From positions 1 to 64,000 of the forward strand of contig NZ_JQKO01000011.1 of NCBI RefSeq assembly GCF_000746085.1: a DNA stretch of 64,000 bases, given 5' to 3'. The notes under the pieces were generated by a model. It was not told the DNA's origin. It saw only the letters and a program-made list of their open reading frames with translations, and did not search any database. How positions within the stretch are numbered: position 1 is the stretch's first letter; each line of letters opens with the position of its first letter. The position numbers and the translations under genes are program-made. Shown piece after piece: positions 35,512 to 45,040 of this stretch. Origin of the DNA: Methylocapsa aurea (GTDB taxonomy: Bacteria > Pseudomonadota > Alphaproteobacteria > Rhizobiales > Beijerinckiaceae).

Positions 35512-36411
35512 ATGTCCCTCACGGCATTGCGGCGGGAAGCGGGCGCCGCGCCAGATGGCGTCAAGCGCAAGTCGAAACAAGCGCGCTTCTCGTCCAACAA
35601 ACCATCGCTTTGGACCAGCACAATGTCGCTGTTCAATCGGCTCGCGCGCAATGTCGTTCCGCCGCTGATCATGCTCGCGCTGATCCTCATCGCCTGGCAG
35701 ATTCTCTGCGGCCGGCCGGGCGCCGCCTTGCCGGCACCGTCCGAGGTATGGACGCAAGCGGGCGATCTGATCAAGCATCCTTTCTTCGACAACGGCCCGC
35801 AAGATCTCGGCCTCGGCTGGCGCGTGCTGGTCTCCGTCCAGCGGGTGATGATCGGCTTCGGATTGGCGGCGATCGTCGGCGTTCTCTTGGGGACGTTGGT
35901 TGGCCAGTCGGTCTGGGCGATGCGCGGACTCGACCCGATCTTTCAAGTGCTGCGCACGGTGCCTCCGCTCGCCTGGCTGCCGCTCGCGCTCGCCGCCTTC
36001 CGCGACAGCAACCCGTCGGCGATCTTCGTCATTTTCATCACCTGCATCTGGCCGATCATCATCAACACGGCGGTCGGCATTCGCAACATCCCGCAGGACT
36101 ACCGCAATGTCGCGTTGGTGCTCCGCCTCAGCCCGCTCGAATTCTTCGCCAAGATCATGGTGCCGGCGGCCGCTCCCTATATTTTTACCGGGTTGCGGAT
36201 CGGCATTGGCCTCGCCTGGCTCGCGATCGTCGCGGCTGAGATGCTGACAGGGGGCGTCGGCATTGGGTTCTTCATTTGGGACGCCTGGAATTCCTCGCGC
36301 CTGCCCGACATCATCGTCGCGCTGGGCTACATCGGCCTCACCGGCTTCGCGCTGGACCGCCTCGTTGGCGCGGTCGGCTCAATCGTCACCCGCGGCGCGC
36401 CCGCGAATTAA
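35512..36411 (+). CDS. nrtB: Nitrate ABC transporter permease
   Basis: A 299-residue inner-membrane permease with about six TM helices and the ABC-permease EAA-type loop (LRLSPLEFFAKIMVPAAAPYI). TVPPLAWLPLALAAFRDSNP is characteristic of the nitrate/taurine group. The ATG at 35512 follows CGGAGAC. It lies 41 bp after nrtA and 12 bp before nrtD. Confidence 0.93.
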   Translation: MSLTALRREAGAAPDGVKRKSKQARFSSNKPSLWTSTMSLFNRLARNVVPPLIMLALILIAWQILCGRPGAALPAPSEVWTQAGDLIKHPFFDNGPQDLGLGWRVLVSVQRVMIGFGLAAIVGVLLGTLVGQSVWAMRGLDPIFQVLRTVPPLAWLPLALAAFRDSNPSAIFVIFITCIWPIIINTAVGIRNIPQDYRNVALVLRLSPLEFFAKIMVPAAAPYIFTGLRIGIGLAWLAIVAAEMLTGGVGIGFFIWDAWNSSRLPDIIVALGYIGLTGFALDRLVGAVGSIVTRGAPAN

Positions 36412-36423
36412 GGAGGAGCCATC

Positions 36424-37221
36424 ATGGCCCGCCATTATCTCAAGATCGATCATGTGGCGAAGAGCTTTTCGCGCGGCGGCGCGACGTCGGAGGTCTTGAC
36501 CGACATCGACCTCGCGATCGAGCGCGGCGAGTTCATCTCCATCATCGGCCATTCCGGCTGCGGCAAGTCCACTCTCCTCAATCTCGTCGCCGGCCTCACC
36601 CGCGTGACCACTGGGGCGATCCTGCTCGAGGACCGCGAAGTCAACAGCCCCGGACCCGACCGCGCGATCGTGTTTCAGAACCACAGCCTGCTCCCCTGGC
36701 TCACTGTGTATGGCAATGTGAGGCTCGCGGTCGACAAGGTTTTCGCCGGGGTCAAGTCGAGGGCCGAACGGCATCAATGGACCATGCATAATCTCGATCT
36801 CGTGCAAATGGCCCATGCCAAGGACAAGCAGCCGGCCGAAATCTCCGGCGGCATGAAGCAGCGCGTCGGCATCGCCCGCGCTCTCGCCATGGAGCCCAAG
36901 GTGCTGCTTCTCGACGAGCCTTTCGGCGCGCTCGACGCTCTGACGAGAGCCCATCTGCAGGACAGCGTCATGCGCATCCACGCCGCGCTTGGCAACACGG
37001 CGATCATGATCACCCATGACGTCGATGAGGCTGTGCTGCTGTCCGACCGCATCGTCATGATGACCAATGGCCCTTCGGCGCGCATTGGCGAAGTGCTGGA
37101 TGTGCCGCTGGAGCGGCCGCGTGAGCGGGTCGAGCTTGCCGCCGATCCGGCCTATATCCGCGCCAGGGAGACTGTCTTGAAATTCCTCTACGAGCGCCAC
37201 CGGGTTGTCGAAGCGGCGTAG
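36424..37221 (+). CDS. nrtD: Nitrate ABC transporter ATP-binding protein
   Basis: The 265-residue ATPase has Walker A (GHSGCGKST), Q-loop (VFQNHSLLPWLTV), the signature ISGGMKQRVGIARAL, Walker B (VLLLDEPFGALDALTR) and the H-loop (MITHDVDEAVLLSDR). No regulatory NrtC-like extension is fused, so nitrate control must come from NasST. AGGAGG lies just before the ATG. Confidence 0.94.
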   Translation: MARHYLKIDHVAKSFSRGGATSEVLTDIDLAIERGEFISIIGHSGCGKSTLLNLVAGLTRVTTGAILLEDREVNSPGPDRAIVFQNHSLLPWLTVYGNVRLAVDKVFAGVKSRAERHQWTMHNLDLVQMAHAKDKQPAEISGGMKQRVGIARALAMEPKVLLLDEPFGALDALTRAHLQDSVMRIHAALGNTAIMITHDVDEAVLLSDRIVMMTNGPSARIGEVLDVPLERPRERVELAADPAYIRARETVLKFLYERHRVVEAA

Positions 37222-37350
37222 AGTCCGACGAGTCGGTTGAACGCGGAGATGTCCGATCACGTCAAGCCGGACCGATTCCTTGCGCATTGGAGTTCTCCCC
37301 AATGCGGCCGACCAAACGTTCGCCTTGATGCTTGCCGCGAGGGCTATTCC

Positions 37351-38568
37351 ATGAGCGAAACTCTGATCGTTGTCGGCAACGGCATGGCCGCGACGCGCTT
37401 TGTCGATGAACTGACGCAGCGCGCGCCTAGCCGCTACAGCGTCGTCGTCATTGGCGACGAGCCGCGCTTGTCTTACAACAGGGTTCTGCTGTCGTCGCTG
37501 CTCGCCGACGAAATCGACGAATCGGCGATCGAGCTGAAGGGGCAAGACTGGTGGAGCGCGCGCGGCGCGACGACGCTCACGGGGCAGGCGGTCACATCCA
37601 TCGACCGTGAGGGCGGGAGGCTGACGCTCGCCAACGGCGCGCGCCTTTCCTATTCGAAGCTTGTGCTGGCGACCGGTTCGGCTCCAATCCGTTTGCCAAA
37701 GCCCGGCATGAACTTACCCGGCGTCCTGACCTTCCGCGACCTCGCCGATGTCGAGGCGATGCGCGCCATGATGGCGCCCGGCGCGCGCGCCGCGGTGATC
37801 GGCGGCGGCCTTCTCGGCATCGAGGCGGCCTATGGCCTGGCCAAGGCGGGCGTGAAAGTCACGCTCATTCATCTCATGGATCAATTGATGGAGCGCCAGC
37901 TCGACGCGAGGGCGGGCGCCTTGCTGAAGCGCGCCATCGAAGCGAAGGGCGTCGATGTGGTGCTCGGCGCTGATGCGGCGGCGGTGGTTGGAGAGGAGCG
38001 AGCGCGGGCTGTGGCTCTCTCCGACGGTCGTCTCATTGATGCGGATTTCGTGGTCTGCGCGGTCGGCATCCGGCCGCGGGCGCAGCTCGCCAAGGACGCC
38101 GGGCTCGCGGTCAATCGCGGGATCGTCGTCGACGACGGGCTCGCCTCCAGCGACCCCGATATTTTCGCGCTTGGCGAATGCGCCGAACACCGAGGCAATG
38201 TCTATGGATTGGTCGAGCCGGCCTATGAGCAGGCGAAAATCCTGGCCCATCGCCTCGCCGGCGATCTTGCCGCGAGCTATTTGGGCTCGACCCTTGCAAC
38301 CAACCTCAAGGTCTCCGGCGTCAACGTCTTTTCGGCTGGGCAATTCATCGAAAATGAGTCGAACGATTGTCTTATGCTCGAGGATGAGGGAGCTGGAATT
38401 TACAAGAAGCTGGTTCTGCGGGAAGGCCGGCTTGCCGGGGCGGTGCTGTTTGGCGATGCGGCGGACGGGCTCTGGTATCTCGATCTGATCCGTTCCGGCG
38501 CCGATGTTTCCCACATGCGCGATCTCCTGGCGTTCGGGCCGGCGCTCGCCCTCGCGCAAGCGGCGTGA
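37351..38568 (+). CDS. FAD/NAD(P)H-dependent oxidoreductase, NirB N-terminal-like
   Basis: The protein of 405 residues matches the first, flavoprotein third of NADH-nitrite reductase NirB/NasB: FAD motif LIVVGNGMAATRFVDEL, YNRVLLSSLLADE, LVLATGSAPIRLP, NAD motif AVIGGGLLGIEAAYGLAKAG, the FALGECAEHRG FAD motif and a C-terminal domain. It has no BFD or siroheme domain. It probably feeds NAD(P)H electrons to the nitrate or nitrite reductase encoded downstream. The start at MSETLIVVGNG has GAGGG upstream and fits relatives; the frame is open from 37237. Confidence 0.88.
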   Translation: MSETLIVVGNGMAATRFVDELTQRAPSRYSVVVIGDEPRLSYNRVLLSSLLADEIDESAIELKGQDWWSARGATTLTGQAVTSIDREGGRLTLANGARLSYSKLVLATGSAPIRLPKPGMNLPGVLTFRDLADVEAMRAMMAPGARAAVIGGGLLGIEAAYGLAKAGVKVTLIHLMDQLMERQLDARAGALLKRAIEAKGVDVVLGADAAAVVGEERARAVALSDGRLIDADFVVCAVGIRPRAQLAKDAGLAVNRGIVVDDGLASSDPDIFALGECAEHRGNVYGLVEPAYEQAKILAHRLAGDLAASYLGSTLATNLKVSGVNVFSAGQFIENESNDCLMLEDEGAGIYKKLVLREGRLAGAVLFGDAADGLWYLDLIRSGADVSHMRDLLAFGPALALAQAA

Positions 38569-38576
38569 GGCGCCCC

Positions 38577-40361
38577 ATGAACGGCGATTTCACCCCCGAT
38601 CAGAAGCGCTATCTCGAAGGCTTCGTTTTCGGCCTCGACGCCGCGCGCAAGAAACAAGGCTTATCGGCGCTTGGCCTTGCAGGCTCCGAGGCCAAGCCGA
38701 TCGGGCCCGATGCGCCGCATTTTCTCGCCCAGGATGAGGCGACGAAGGCCGGCAAGAAGCTCGCCGACCAGGAAAAATGGAAACGCGAGGAACATCCCTT
38801 CGACGCCTATCCGAGACTGCGGGATCAGGCTGCGCGAAGTGAGTTTCCAAAGCCGGCCGACAATTTCCGGTGGCGCTATCATGGGCTTTTCTATGTGGCG
38901 CCGGCGCAAGACAGCTACATGTGCCGGCTGCGCATCCCCAATGGCGTGTTGTCGCATTGGCAGTTTGCGGGAGTAGCCGATCTCGCGGAGCGGTTCGGCG
39001 GCGGATATGCGCATGCGACAACGCGCGCCAATCTGCAAATCCGGGAGATCGGCGCGAAGGATTCGATCTGCATTGTCGAGGGATTGCAGGATCTCGGCCT
39101 GACTTCGCGCGGCGCCGGCGCCGACAATATCCGCAACGTGACTGGCGACGCCACCGCCGGCATCGGCCACGCCGAATTGATCGACACCCGCCCGTATGCG
39201 CGCGAATGGCATTTTCATATCCTCAACCAGCGCGCGCTCACAGGCCTGCCGCGCAAGTTCAATGTGGCCTTCGACGGCGGCGGGGCGATCCCGACGCTTG
39301 AAGACACCAATGACATCGGCTTCCAGGCTGTGGAGGTCGCGGCGGGCGCCGGCGTCGAGCCAGGCGTCTGGTTCAAGCTGATCCTCGGCGGCATCACCGG
39401 CCACAAGGATCTGGCGCGCGAGACCGGCGTCATCGTGCGGCCCGGCGAGGCCACCGATGTCGCGGATGCGATCGTGCGTCAGTTCATTGCCGAGGGGGAC
39501 CGCGCCAATCGCAACAAGGCGCGGCTGAAATATGTGCTCGACCGCTATGCGAGCGACGGACGCGGCCTTGCCGGCTTTCTCGCCAAAGTGGAGGAGCGCC
39601 TCGGCCGCCCGCTAACCCGCGTCGATGCATCCTTTATCCTGCCGCGCCCGGCGCAAGATCGACACGCGCATATCGGCGCGCATCCGCAGAGGCAGCCGGG
39701 TCTTTTCTACCTTGGCGTGGTCCTTCCGGTCGGGCGGATGAGCTGCGCGCAGATGCGCGCGCTGGCGGCCATTGCGCGCGAATTCGGCGATGGCGATCTG
39801 CGCCTTACCGTCTGGCAGAATCTGTTGATCTCCGGCGTCTCCGAACGAGATTTGGACGCAGCCAAGGCGGCGATTGAAGCCGCCGGCCTCGGTTGGCGGG
39901 CCTCCTCGATTCGCGCGGGGCTCGTCGCCTGCACCGGCTCGCAAGGGTGCAAGTTTTCCGCCGCCGCGACGAAGGCCGACGCCGAAGAGATTGCCGCCTG
40001 GTGCGAATCGCGGATCGCGCTCGACCAACCGGTCAACATCCATCTCACCGGCTGCCACCATTCCTGTGCGCAGCACTACATCGGCGACATCGGACTCATC
40101 GGCGCCCGCGTCGCGGTGAACGAGGATGGCGATACGGTGGACGGATATCACATCGTTGTCGGAGGCGGCCATGGCGGCTCTGGCGCGATCGGGCGCGAGA
40201 TCTTGCGCGATGTGAAGGCCAAGGATGCGCCCAATGCGGTCCTGCGCCTGCTCGCGGCCTATCAGGCGCAGCGCTCCAGCGCGGCGGAAAATTTTCAAGA
40301 GTTCGCCGCGCGGCGCGAGGTTGCGGCGCTCAAGGCTTTCGCGGAGGGGCTTAACGCATGA
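38577..40361 (+). CDS. nirA: Siroheme/4Fe-4S nitrite reductase, NirA type
   Basis: The enzyme reduces nitrite to ammonium with six electrons. It has 594 residues with the duplicated NIR_SIR half-domains (IPNGVLSHWQFAGVADLAER; RLTVWQNLLISGV). The cluster cysteines bridging to siroheme are CTGSQGC (C-X5-C) and CHHSC (C-X3-C). An N-terminal extension of about 75 residues precedes the first ferredoxin-like half. Its donor is ferredoxin or a flavoprotein, and the genes on both sides encode such reductases. The ATG at 38577 follows GAGG; a GTG at 38565 overlaps the upstream stop. It overlaps the next gene by 4 bp (ATGA). Confidence 0.93.
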   Translation: MNGDFTPDQKRYLEGFVFGLDAARKKQGLSALGLAGSEAKPIGPDAPHFLAQDEATKAGKKLADQEKWKREEHPFDAYPRLRDQAARSEFPKPADNFRWRYHGLFYVAPAQDSYMCRLRIPNGVLSHWQFAGVADLAERFGGGYAHATTRANLQIREIGAKDSICIVEGLQDLGLTSRGAGADNIRNVTGDATAGIGHAELIDTRPYAREWHFHILNQRALTGLPRKFNVAFDGGGAIPTLEDTNDIGFQAVEVAAGAGVEPGVWFKLILGGITGHKDLARETGVIVRPGEATDVADAIVRQFIAEGDRANRNKARLKYVLDRYASDGRGLAGFLAKVEERLGRPLTRVDASFILPRPAQDRHAHIGAHPQRQPGLFYLGVVLPVGRMSCAQMRALAAIAREFGDGDLRLTVWQNLLISGVSERDLDAAKAAIEAAGLGWRASSIRAGLVACTGSQGCKFSAAATKADAEEIAAWCESRIALDQPVNIHLTGCHHSCAQHYIGDIGLIGARVAVNEDGDTVDGYHIVVGGGHGGSGAIGREILRDVKAKDAPNAVLRLLAAYQAQRSSAAENFQEFAARREVAALKAFAEGLNA

Positions 40362-41974
40362 ACGCCATTTCACGCTCTTCCGCGATCGCGCCGATCATTC
40401 CGGAGACCGCGCCTTTCAGCCCCGAGCAACGCGGCTGGCTGAACGGATTTTTTGCGGGGCTCACCGCGCTTGACGGAGCGCCGGCTACGGCCGTCCCCGC
40501 CAATGAGAGCGAGCCGCCTCTCAGTGCGCCAGACGATGACGGGGCGCCTTGGCATGATCAGACGCTGCCGTTGCCCGAACGGATGAAGCTCGCCGCGGAC
40601 CGGCCGATGCGGCGGCGCATGATGGCGGCGATGGCGCAACAGGACTGCGGCCAATGCGGCTATAATTGCGAGGATTACGCGAACGCGATCGCAGCGCAGG
40701 CCGAGGACCGTCTGAACCTTTGTGCGCCGGGGGCGAAGGAAACCGCCCGGATGTTGAAAGGCCTCGTCGAGGAAATGGGCGGCGGCGCGATCGATCCCGA
40801 TGAAGCCAAGCTCAAAGCCGAGACCAAGGCGATGGCGCAATCGCGGGACGCCGACCAGCGTCCCGGCCGCTCGCGAAACGCCCCGGCGCAAGCGATCTTC
40901 GCTTCGCGAAAAAGGCTCAATCGGGAAGGCTCCGAAAAGGCGACCTACCATGTTGAGTTCGATATTTCGGGCGCGGGGCTCGATTACGAAGTGGGCGACA
41001 GTTTTGGAGTTTTTCCGCGCAACGATCCCGGGCTCGTTGATCGCGTGATCGCAGCGATCGGCGCGCCCGAGGACTTCCCGGTCGCGGATAAGACTCTCCG
41101 CCGCGTGTTGATGGAGGATGTTTCGCTGGGCGCCGCGCCCGACATGCTGTTCTCGCTCATCTCCTACATCACTGGCGGCCCGCGTCGGGCGAAGGCGAAG
41201 GCCTTGGCGAAAGGCGAAGATCCGGACGGCGACGCCGCGACGCTCGACGTGCTCGCGGCGCTGGAAAAATTCGCCGGGCTGCGGCCCGATCCCGAGGCCT
41301 TCGTCGAAGCGCTAGAGCCGCTGCAGCCGCGCCTTTATTCGATTGCCTCCTCGCTGAAGGCCAACCCCGGCAGGGTGTCGCTTTGCGTCGATCAAGTGCG
41401 TTACTCGATCGCTGGGCGCGAGCGCCTTGGCGTCGCCTCGACCTTTCTCGCCGCGGGCTTGCAGCCGGGCGCGCCGGTGAAGGCCTATGTCCAGCGCGCC
41501 CATGCCTTTGCGCCGCCGGCCGATGGAAAAACCCCGATCATCATGGTCGGCCCCGGCACCGGCGTCGCTCCCTTCCGGGCCTTTTTGCAAGAACGCGTGG
41601 CGACCAAGGCGCAAGGACCGGCCTGGCTGTTCTTCGGCCATCAGCGGCGCGACGCAGACTATTTCTACGAGGACGAGATGTCCGGCTTCCTGGCGGCAGG
41701 GACGCTCGCCAAAATCTCCCTCGCCTGGTCGCGCGATGGCGAGCGGAAAGTCTATGTGCAGGACAAGATGCGCGAGGAGGCGTCCGAGCTCTGGTCGTGG
41801 CTGTCGCAAGGCGCGCACTTCTACGTGTGCGGCGACGCCAAGCGCATGGCGGCCGATGTCGAAGCGGCGCTTCTTACGATCTGCGCCGAATATGGCGGCA
41901 TGAACGCCGCCGCCGCCAAGGCCTTCCTGAAGGAGCTGCGCGCAGGCGGCCGCTATCAGACGGACGTCTATTGA
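40358..41974 (+). CDS. Iron-sulfur/FAD reductase: RnfB-type FeS domain fused to CysJ-like reductase
   Basis: The 538-residue protein has an N-terminal 4Fe-4S module of the RnfB FeS type (DCGQCGYNCEDYANAIA ... LNLCAPG) near residues 88-130, then a CysJ/P450-reductase-like FAD domain (LNREGSEKATYHVEFDISGA, RLYSIASS) and a ferredoxin-NADP reductase NAD(P) domain (IIMVGPGTGVAPFRAFL; FYVCGDAKRMA). The flavodoxin (FMN) domain of CysJ is absent, and the FeS module seems to take its place. It likely passes NAD(P)H electrons to NirA or NasA. It overlaps both neighbours, so it is tightly coupled with them. Confidence 0.88.
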   Translation: MNAISRSSAIAPIIPETAPFSPEQRGWLNGFFAGLTALDGAPATAVPANESEPPLSAPDDDGAPWHDQTLPLPERMKLAADRPMRRRMMAAMAQQDCGQCGYNCEDYANAIAAQAEDRLNLCAPGAKETARMLKGLVEEMGGGAIDPDEAKLKAETKAMAQSRDADQRPGRSRNAPAQAIFASRKRLNREGSEKATYHVEFDISGAGLDYEVGDSFGVFPRNDPGLVDRVIAAIGAPEDFPVADKTLRRVLMEDVSLGAAPDMLFSLISYITGGPRRAKAKALAKGEDPDGDAATLDVLAALEKFAGLRPDPEAFVEALEPLQPRLYSIASSLKANPGRVSLCVDQVRYSIAGRERLGVASTFLAAGLQPGAPVKAYVQRAHAFAPPADGKTPIIMVGPGTGVAPFRAFLQERVATKAQGPAWLFFGHQRRDADYFYEDEMSGFLAAGTLAKISLAWSRDGERKVYVQDKMREEASELWSWLSQGAHFYVCGDAKRMAADVEAALLTICAEYGGMNAAAAKAFLKELRAGGRYQTDVY

Positions 41975-44643
41975 TGAACGTTCACGCGCCGGCGCCGGGC
42001 GTGCGCACGACTTGCCCATATTGCGGGGTTGGCTGCGGCGTCGTCGCGACGCCCGATGGGCTTGGCGGCGCGGCAATCGCTGGCGATGCAAGCCATCCAG
42101 CCAATGCCGGCCGGCTTTGCTCCAAGGGCTCCGCGCTCGGCGAGACGCTAGGGCTTGAAACGCGGCTTCTGCATCCGATGATCGAGGGCAAGCGGGCGAG
42201 CTGGGCCGCGGCCCTCGATCATGTCGCGGATGGATTTAAGCGCGTGATCGACCGGCATGGTCCGGACGCTGTGGCGTTCTATCTTTCCGGCCAATTGCTG
42301 ACCGAGGATTATTACGTCGCCAACAAGCTGATGAAAGGCTTCATCGGCTCGGCCAATGTCGACACCAATTCGCGGCTCTGCATGGCCTCGTCCGTCGCCG
42401 GCCATCGCCTCGCCTTCGGGTCGGATACGGTGCCGGGATGTTATGAAGACCTCGACGAGGCCGATCTCCTCGTGCTCGTAGGATCGAACGCGGCGTGGTG
42501 CCACCCTGTGCTCTACCAGCGCATGGTTCGGGCGCGCGAGAAGCGCGGGGCGCGCATCGTCAGCATTGACGTGCGGGGGACCGCGACGACGCAGACCGCC
42601 GATCTCGCGCTGACGATCCGGCCGGGCATGGACGGCGTTTTGTTCTGTGGCCTTCTCGTCCATCTCGCCGACAGCCAAGGCGTCGACCGCGCCTTTGTCG
42701 GCGCCCATACCGAGAATTTCGACGCGGCCTTGAGCCAGGCGCGCCTCATCGCGCCTGATATCGCGACCGCCGCCGGAAAATGCGGCGTCGATACAGGCGC
42801 CATCGCGGAGTTTTTCGATCTTTGGTTGCGGATCGAACGGGTCGTGACGCTCTATAGCCAGGGCGTCAATCAATCCTGGCAGGGCGTCGACAAGGTTGCG
42901 GCCATCGTCAACTGCCATCTTGCGTCTGGCCGCATCGGCCAGATTGGCGCCGGACCCTTTTCGCTGACCGGGCAACCGAACGCCATGGGCGGGCGCGAAG
43001 TCGGCGGCCTCGCCAATCAGCTTGCCGCCCATATGGGATTTTCACCTGGAGACATCAACCGCGTCGGGCGCTTTTGGGGCGCGCCGCGCATGGCGCGGAC
43101 GGAGGGACTTAAAGCCGTCCCCATGTTCGAAGCCATTGCGCGCGGCGACATCAAGGCCTTGTGGGTCATCGGCACCAATCCGGCGGTAAGCCTGCCGCGC
43201 GCCGACGATGCGCGGGCAGCCCTTTCCCGGCTCGATCTCCTGGTTGTCTCGGACAATGTGCGCTCGACCGATACGATCGAAGCTGGCGCGCATGTGTTGC
43301 TGCCGGCGGCGGCCTGGGGAGAGAAGGATGGCACGGTCACCAATTCCGAGCGGCGGATCTCGCGTCAACGGGCTTTCCTGCCCCTGGCTGGCGAAGCGAA
43401 GCCGGACTGGTGGGCGGCATCCGAAGTCGCCAAGCGGATGGGCTTTGGCGAAGCGTTCGATTATTCCGGTCCGGCGGATATATTTCGCGAACATGCCGCG
43501 CTTTCCGGCTTTGAAAACGACGGCGCCCGAAGCTTCGATATCGGCGCTCTCGCCGAACTGAGCGACGCTGCTTACGATGCGCTGGCGCCGCTGCAATGGC
43601 CCGCCCCCTTGGGCGCCCCACACGGGCGGGCGCGGCTCTTCGGCGATGGGCGCTTCTTCACGCCATTTCGCCGCGCCCGCTTCGCTGCGATCGAGGAGCC
43701 CGCGCTCGCTGTCGCGCCAACCGTCGAATTTCCATTTCTTTTGAACACCGGGCGGGTGCGCGACCAATGGCATACGATGACGCGAACCGGCCTCTCGCCT
43801 CGCCTCGCCGGCCATGCGCCCGATCCATTTGTCGAGGTGAACCCTGCTGATGCGCGCCGGCTCGATCTGGTTGACGGCGGGTTCGCGCGGGTCGCGACCG
43901 CATATGGAAGCGCCGTCCTGCGCGTCGCCGTCACCGAGGCGCAGGTTCCCGGCCGCATCTTCGCGCCAATTCACTGGAGCGATGCGACAGCAGGGCCGGC
44001 GCGCATCGGCGCGCTGGTTCATGGATTCACCGATTCCGTGTCGGGGCAGCCGGATTCGAAGGCCGTTCCTGCGAGGCTGGCGTCGGTTTCCTATGCGGCG
44101 CATGGCTTCATTCTTGCGCGCAACACACTGCGGCTTCCCGGCGATTCGGCATGGGCGTGGAGCGCGATCGAGGGCGGCTATGCCGCGCGGATCGCGACGA
44201 ATGAATCCTACGCGGCTTTGGTCGAGGCGCTCGGCGAAAATTTGCGTCCCGCCGAACAGGCCAGATACAACGATCCAAGGCGCGGGACTTTTCGCGCGGC
44301 GTGGATCGTCGCAGGACGTCTGGAGACGATTTTGTTTCTTGGGCCGGAGGGCGAGATCCCGCCATGGAGCGGTCTTAGCGAATCCTGGGGATTGGAGCGG
44401 CTCGACGCCGCCGCGCGCCGCTTTCTCCTCGCCGGCAGGAGCGCCTCCGCCAATTTCGACGCCAGCCCGACGATCTGCGCCTGCTTCGGTGTCAAATCGC
44501 GCGCCATCCTGATGGCGATCGCAGATGGCGCAAATTCGAGCGATGCGATCGGGGCGCGGCTGAAGGCCGGGACGAATTGCGGGTCCTGTCTCCCTGAGGT
44601 GAAAAGGATGATCGCCATGGCCGCGACGCCCGTGGAGGTTTGA
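41974..44643 (+). CDS. nasA: Assimilatory nitrate reductase catalytic subunit
   Basis: The 889-residue cytoplasmic molybdoenzyme reduces nitrate to nitrite. An N-terminal 4Fe-4S site (CPYCGVGCGV ... LCSKG) is followed by the Mo-bisMGD domains (TNSRLCMASSVAGHRLAFGS holds the molybdenum-ligand cysteine region; GPFSLTGQPNAMGGREVGG) and a molydopterin-dinucleotide domain near residue 590. The C-terminus carries a BFD-like 2Fe-2S module (ICACFGVKSRAI ... GTNCGSCLPEVKR), the probable entry for electrons from a flavoprotein partner. The ATG overlaps the upstream stop. The frame is open further upstream but that part is out-of-frame shadow of the reductase gene. Confidence 0.95.
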   Translation: MNVHAPAPGVRTTCPYCGVGCGVVATPDGLGGAAIAGDASHPANAGRLCSKGSALGETLGLETRLLHPMIEGKRASWAAALDHVADGFKRVIDRHGPDAVAFYLSGQLLTEDYYVANKLMKGFIGSANVDTNSRLCMASSVAGHRLAFGSDTVPGCYEDLDEADLLVLVGSNAAWCHPVLYQRMVRAREKRGARIVSIDVRGTATTQTADLALTIRPGMDGVLFCGLLVHLADSQGVDRAFVGAHTENFDAALSQARLIAPDIATAAGKCGVDTGAIAEFFDLWLRIERVVTLYSQGVNQSWQGVDKVAAIVNCHLASGRIGQIGAGPFSLTGQPNAMGGREVGGLANQLAAHMGFSPGDINRVGRFWGAPRMARTEGLKAVPMFEAIARGDIKALWVIGTNPAVSLPRADDARAALSRLDLLVVSDNVRSTDTIEAGAHVLLPAAAWGEKDGTVTNSERRISRQRAFLPLAGEAKPDWWAASEVAKRMGFGEAFDYSGPADIFREHAALSGFENDGARSFDIGALAELSDAAYDALAPLQWPAPLGAPHGRARLFGDGRFFTPFRRARFAAIEEPALAVAPTVEFPFLLNTGRVRDQWHTMTRTGLSPRLAGHAPDPFVEVNPADARRLDLVDGGFARVATAYGSAVLRVAVTEAQVPGRIFAPIHWSDATAGPARIGALVHGFTDSVSGQPDSKAVPARLASVSYAAHGFILARNTLRLPGDSAWAWSAIEGGYAARIATNESYAALVEALGENLRPAEQARYNDPRRGTFRAAWIVAGRLETILFLGPEGEIPPWSGLSESWGLERLDAAARRFLLAGRSASANFDASPTICACFGVKSRAILMAIADGANSSDAIGARLKAGTNCGSCLPEVKRMIAMAATPVEV

Positions 44644-45040
44644 GGACGATCCCAGAAGCGACGCGGTCGCGCGAACGTCCTGATTGTGCCCGGATCGTCA
44701 CGCGTTTGACTTAAGGGCGAAATAAATGCCCTTTCGCAATGCTCTCCCTCTATCTGTCTTGGCAACGGGCTCTCGACCTCGGTTGGCGCCTGGCGCATGA
44801 TGCTATAAGCGGAACAGCGCTTGCTCTCTTCGCTATTTTTTGATGCATGATTCCATCTAAGAAGTCCGCACCTTTTTGGCGTCATGCCCTTGGGCGCATG
44901 GTCTTGCGCGCATGTTCCCGGCTGAAAGCGCCGGAGCGCGCCGGCTGAAGCCGCGGCGGGGTCGTTGGACAGATGTAGGGTTTGTCGTTGCGTCTTCGAC
45001 TTGAGATGGATGCCGTACTGCTTGAAGGATGACTTCGGTG
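44644..45040. other. Intergenic stretch, nothing recognised
   Basis: About 390 bp after the nitrate operon. I see no strong terminator, no repeat copy and no coding frame with family resemblance. Confidence 0.35.

Noticed and set aside
41383-41973. N-terminal extension of the nitrate reductase frame
   Set aside because: It is a shadow of the upstream reductase; the 4Fe-4S motif of NasA begins shortly after the ATG at 41974.
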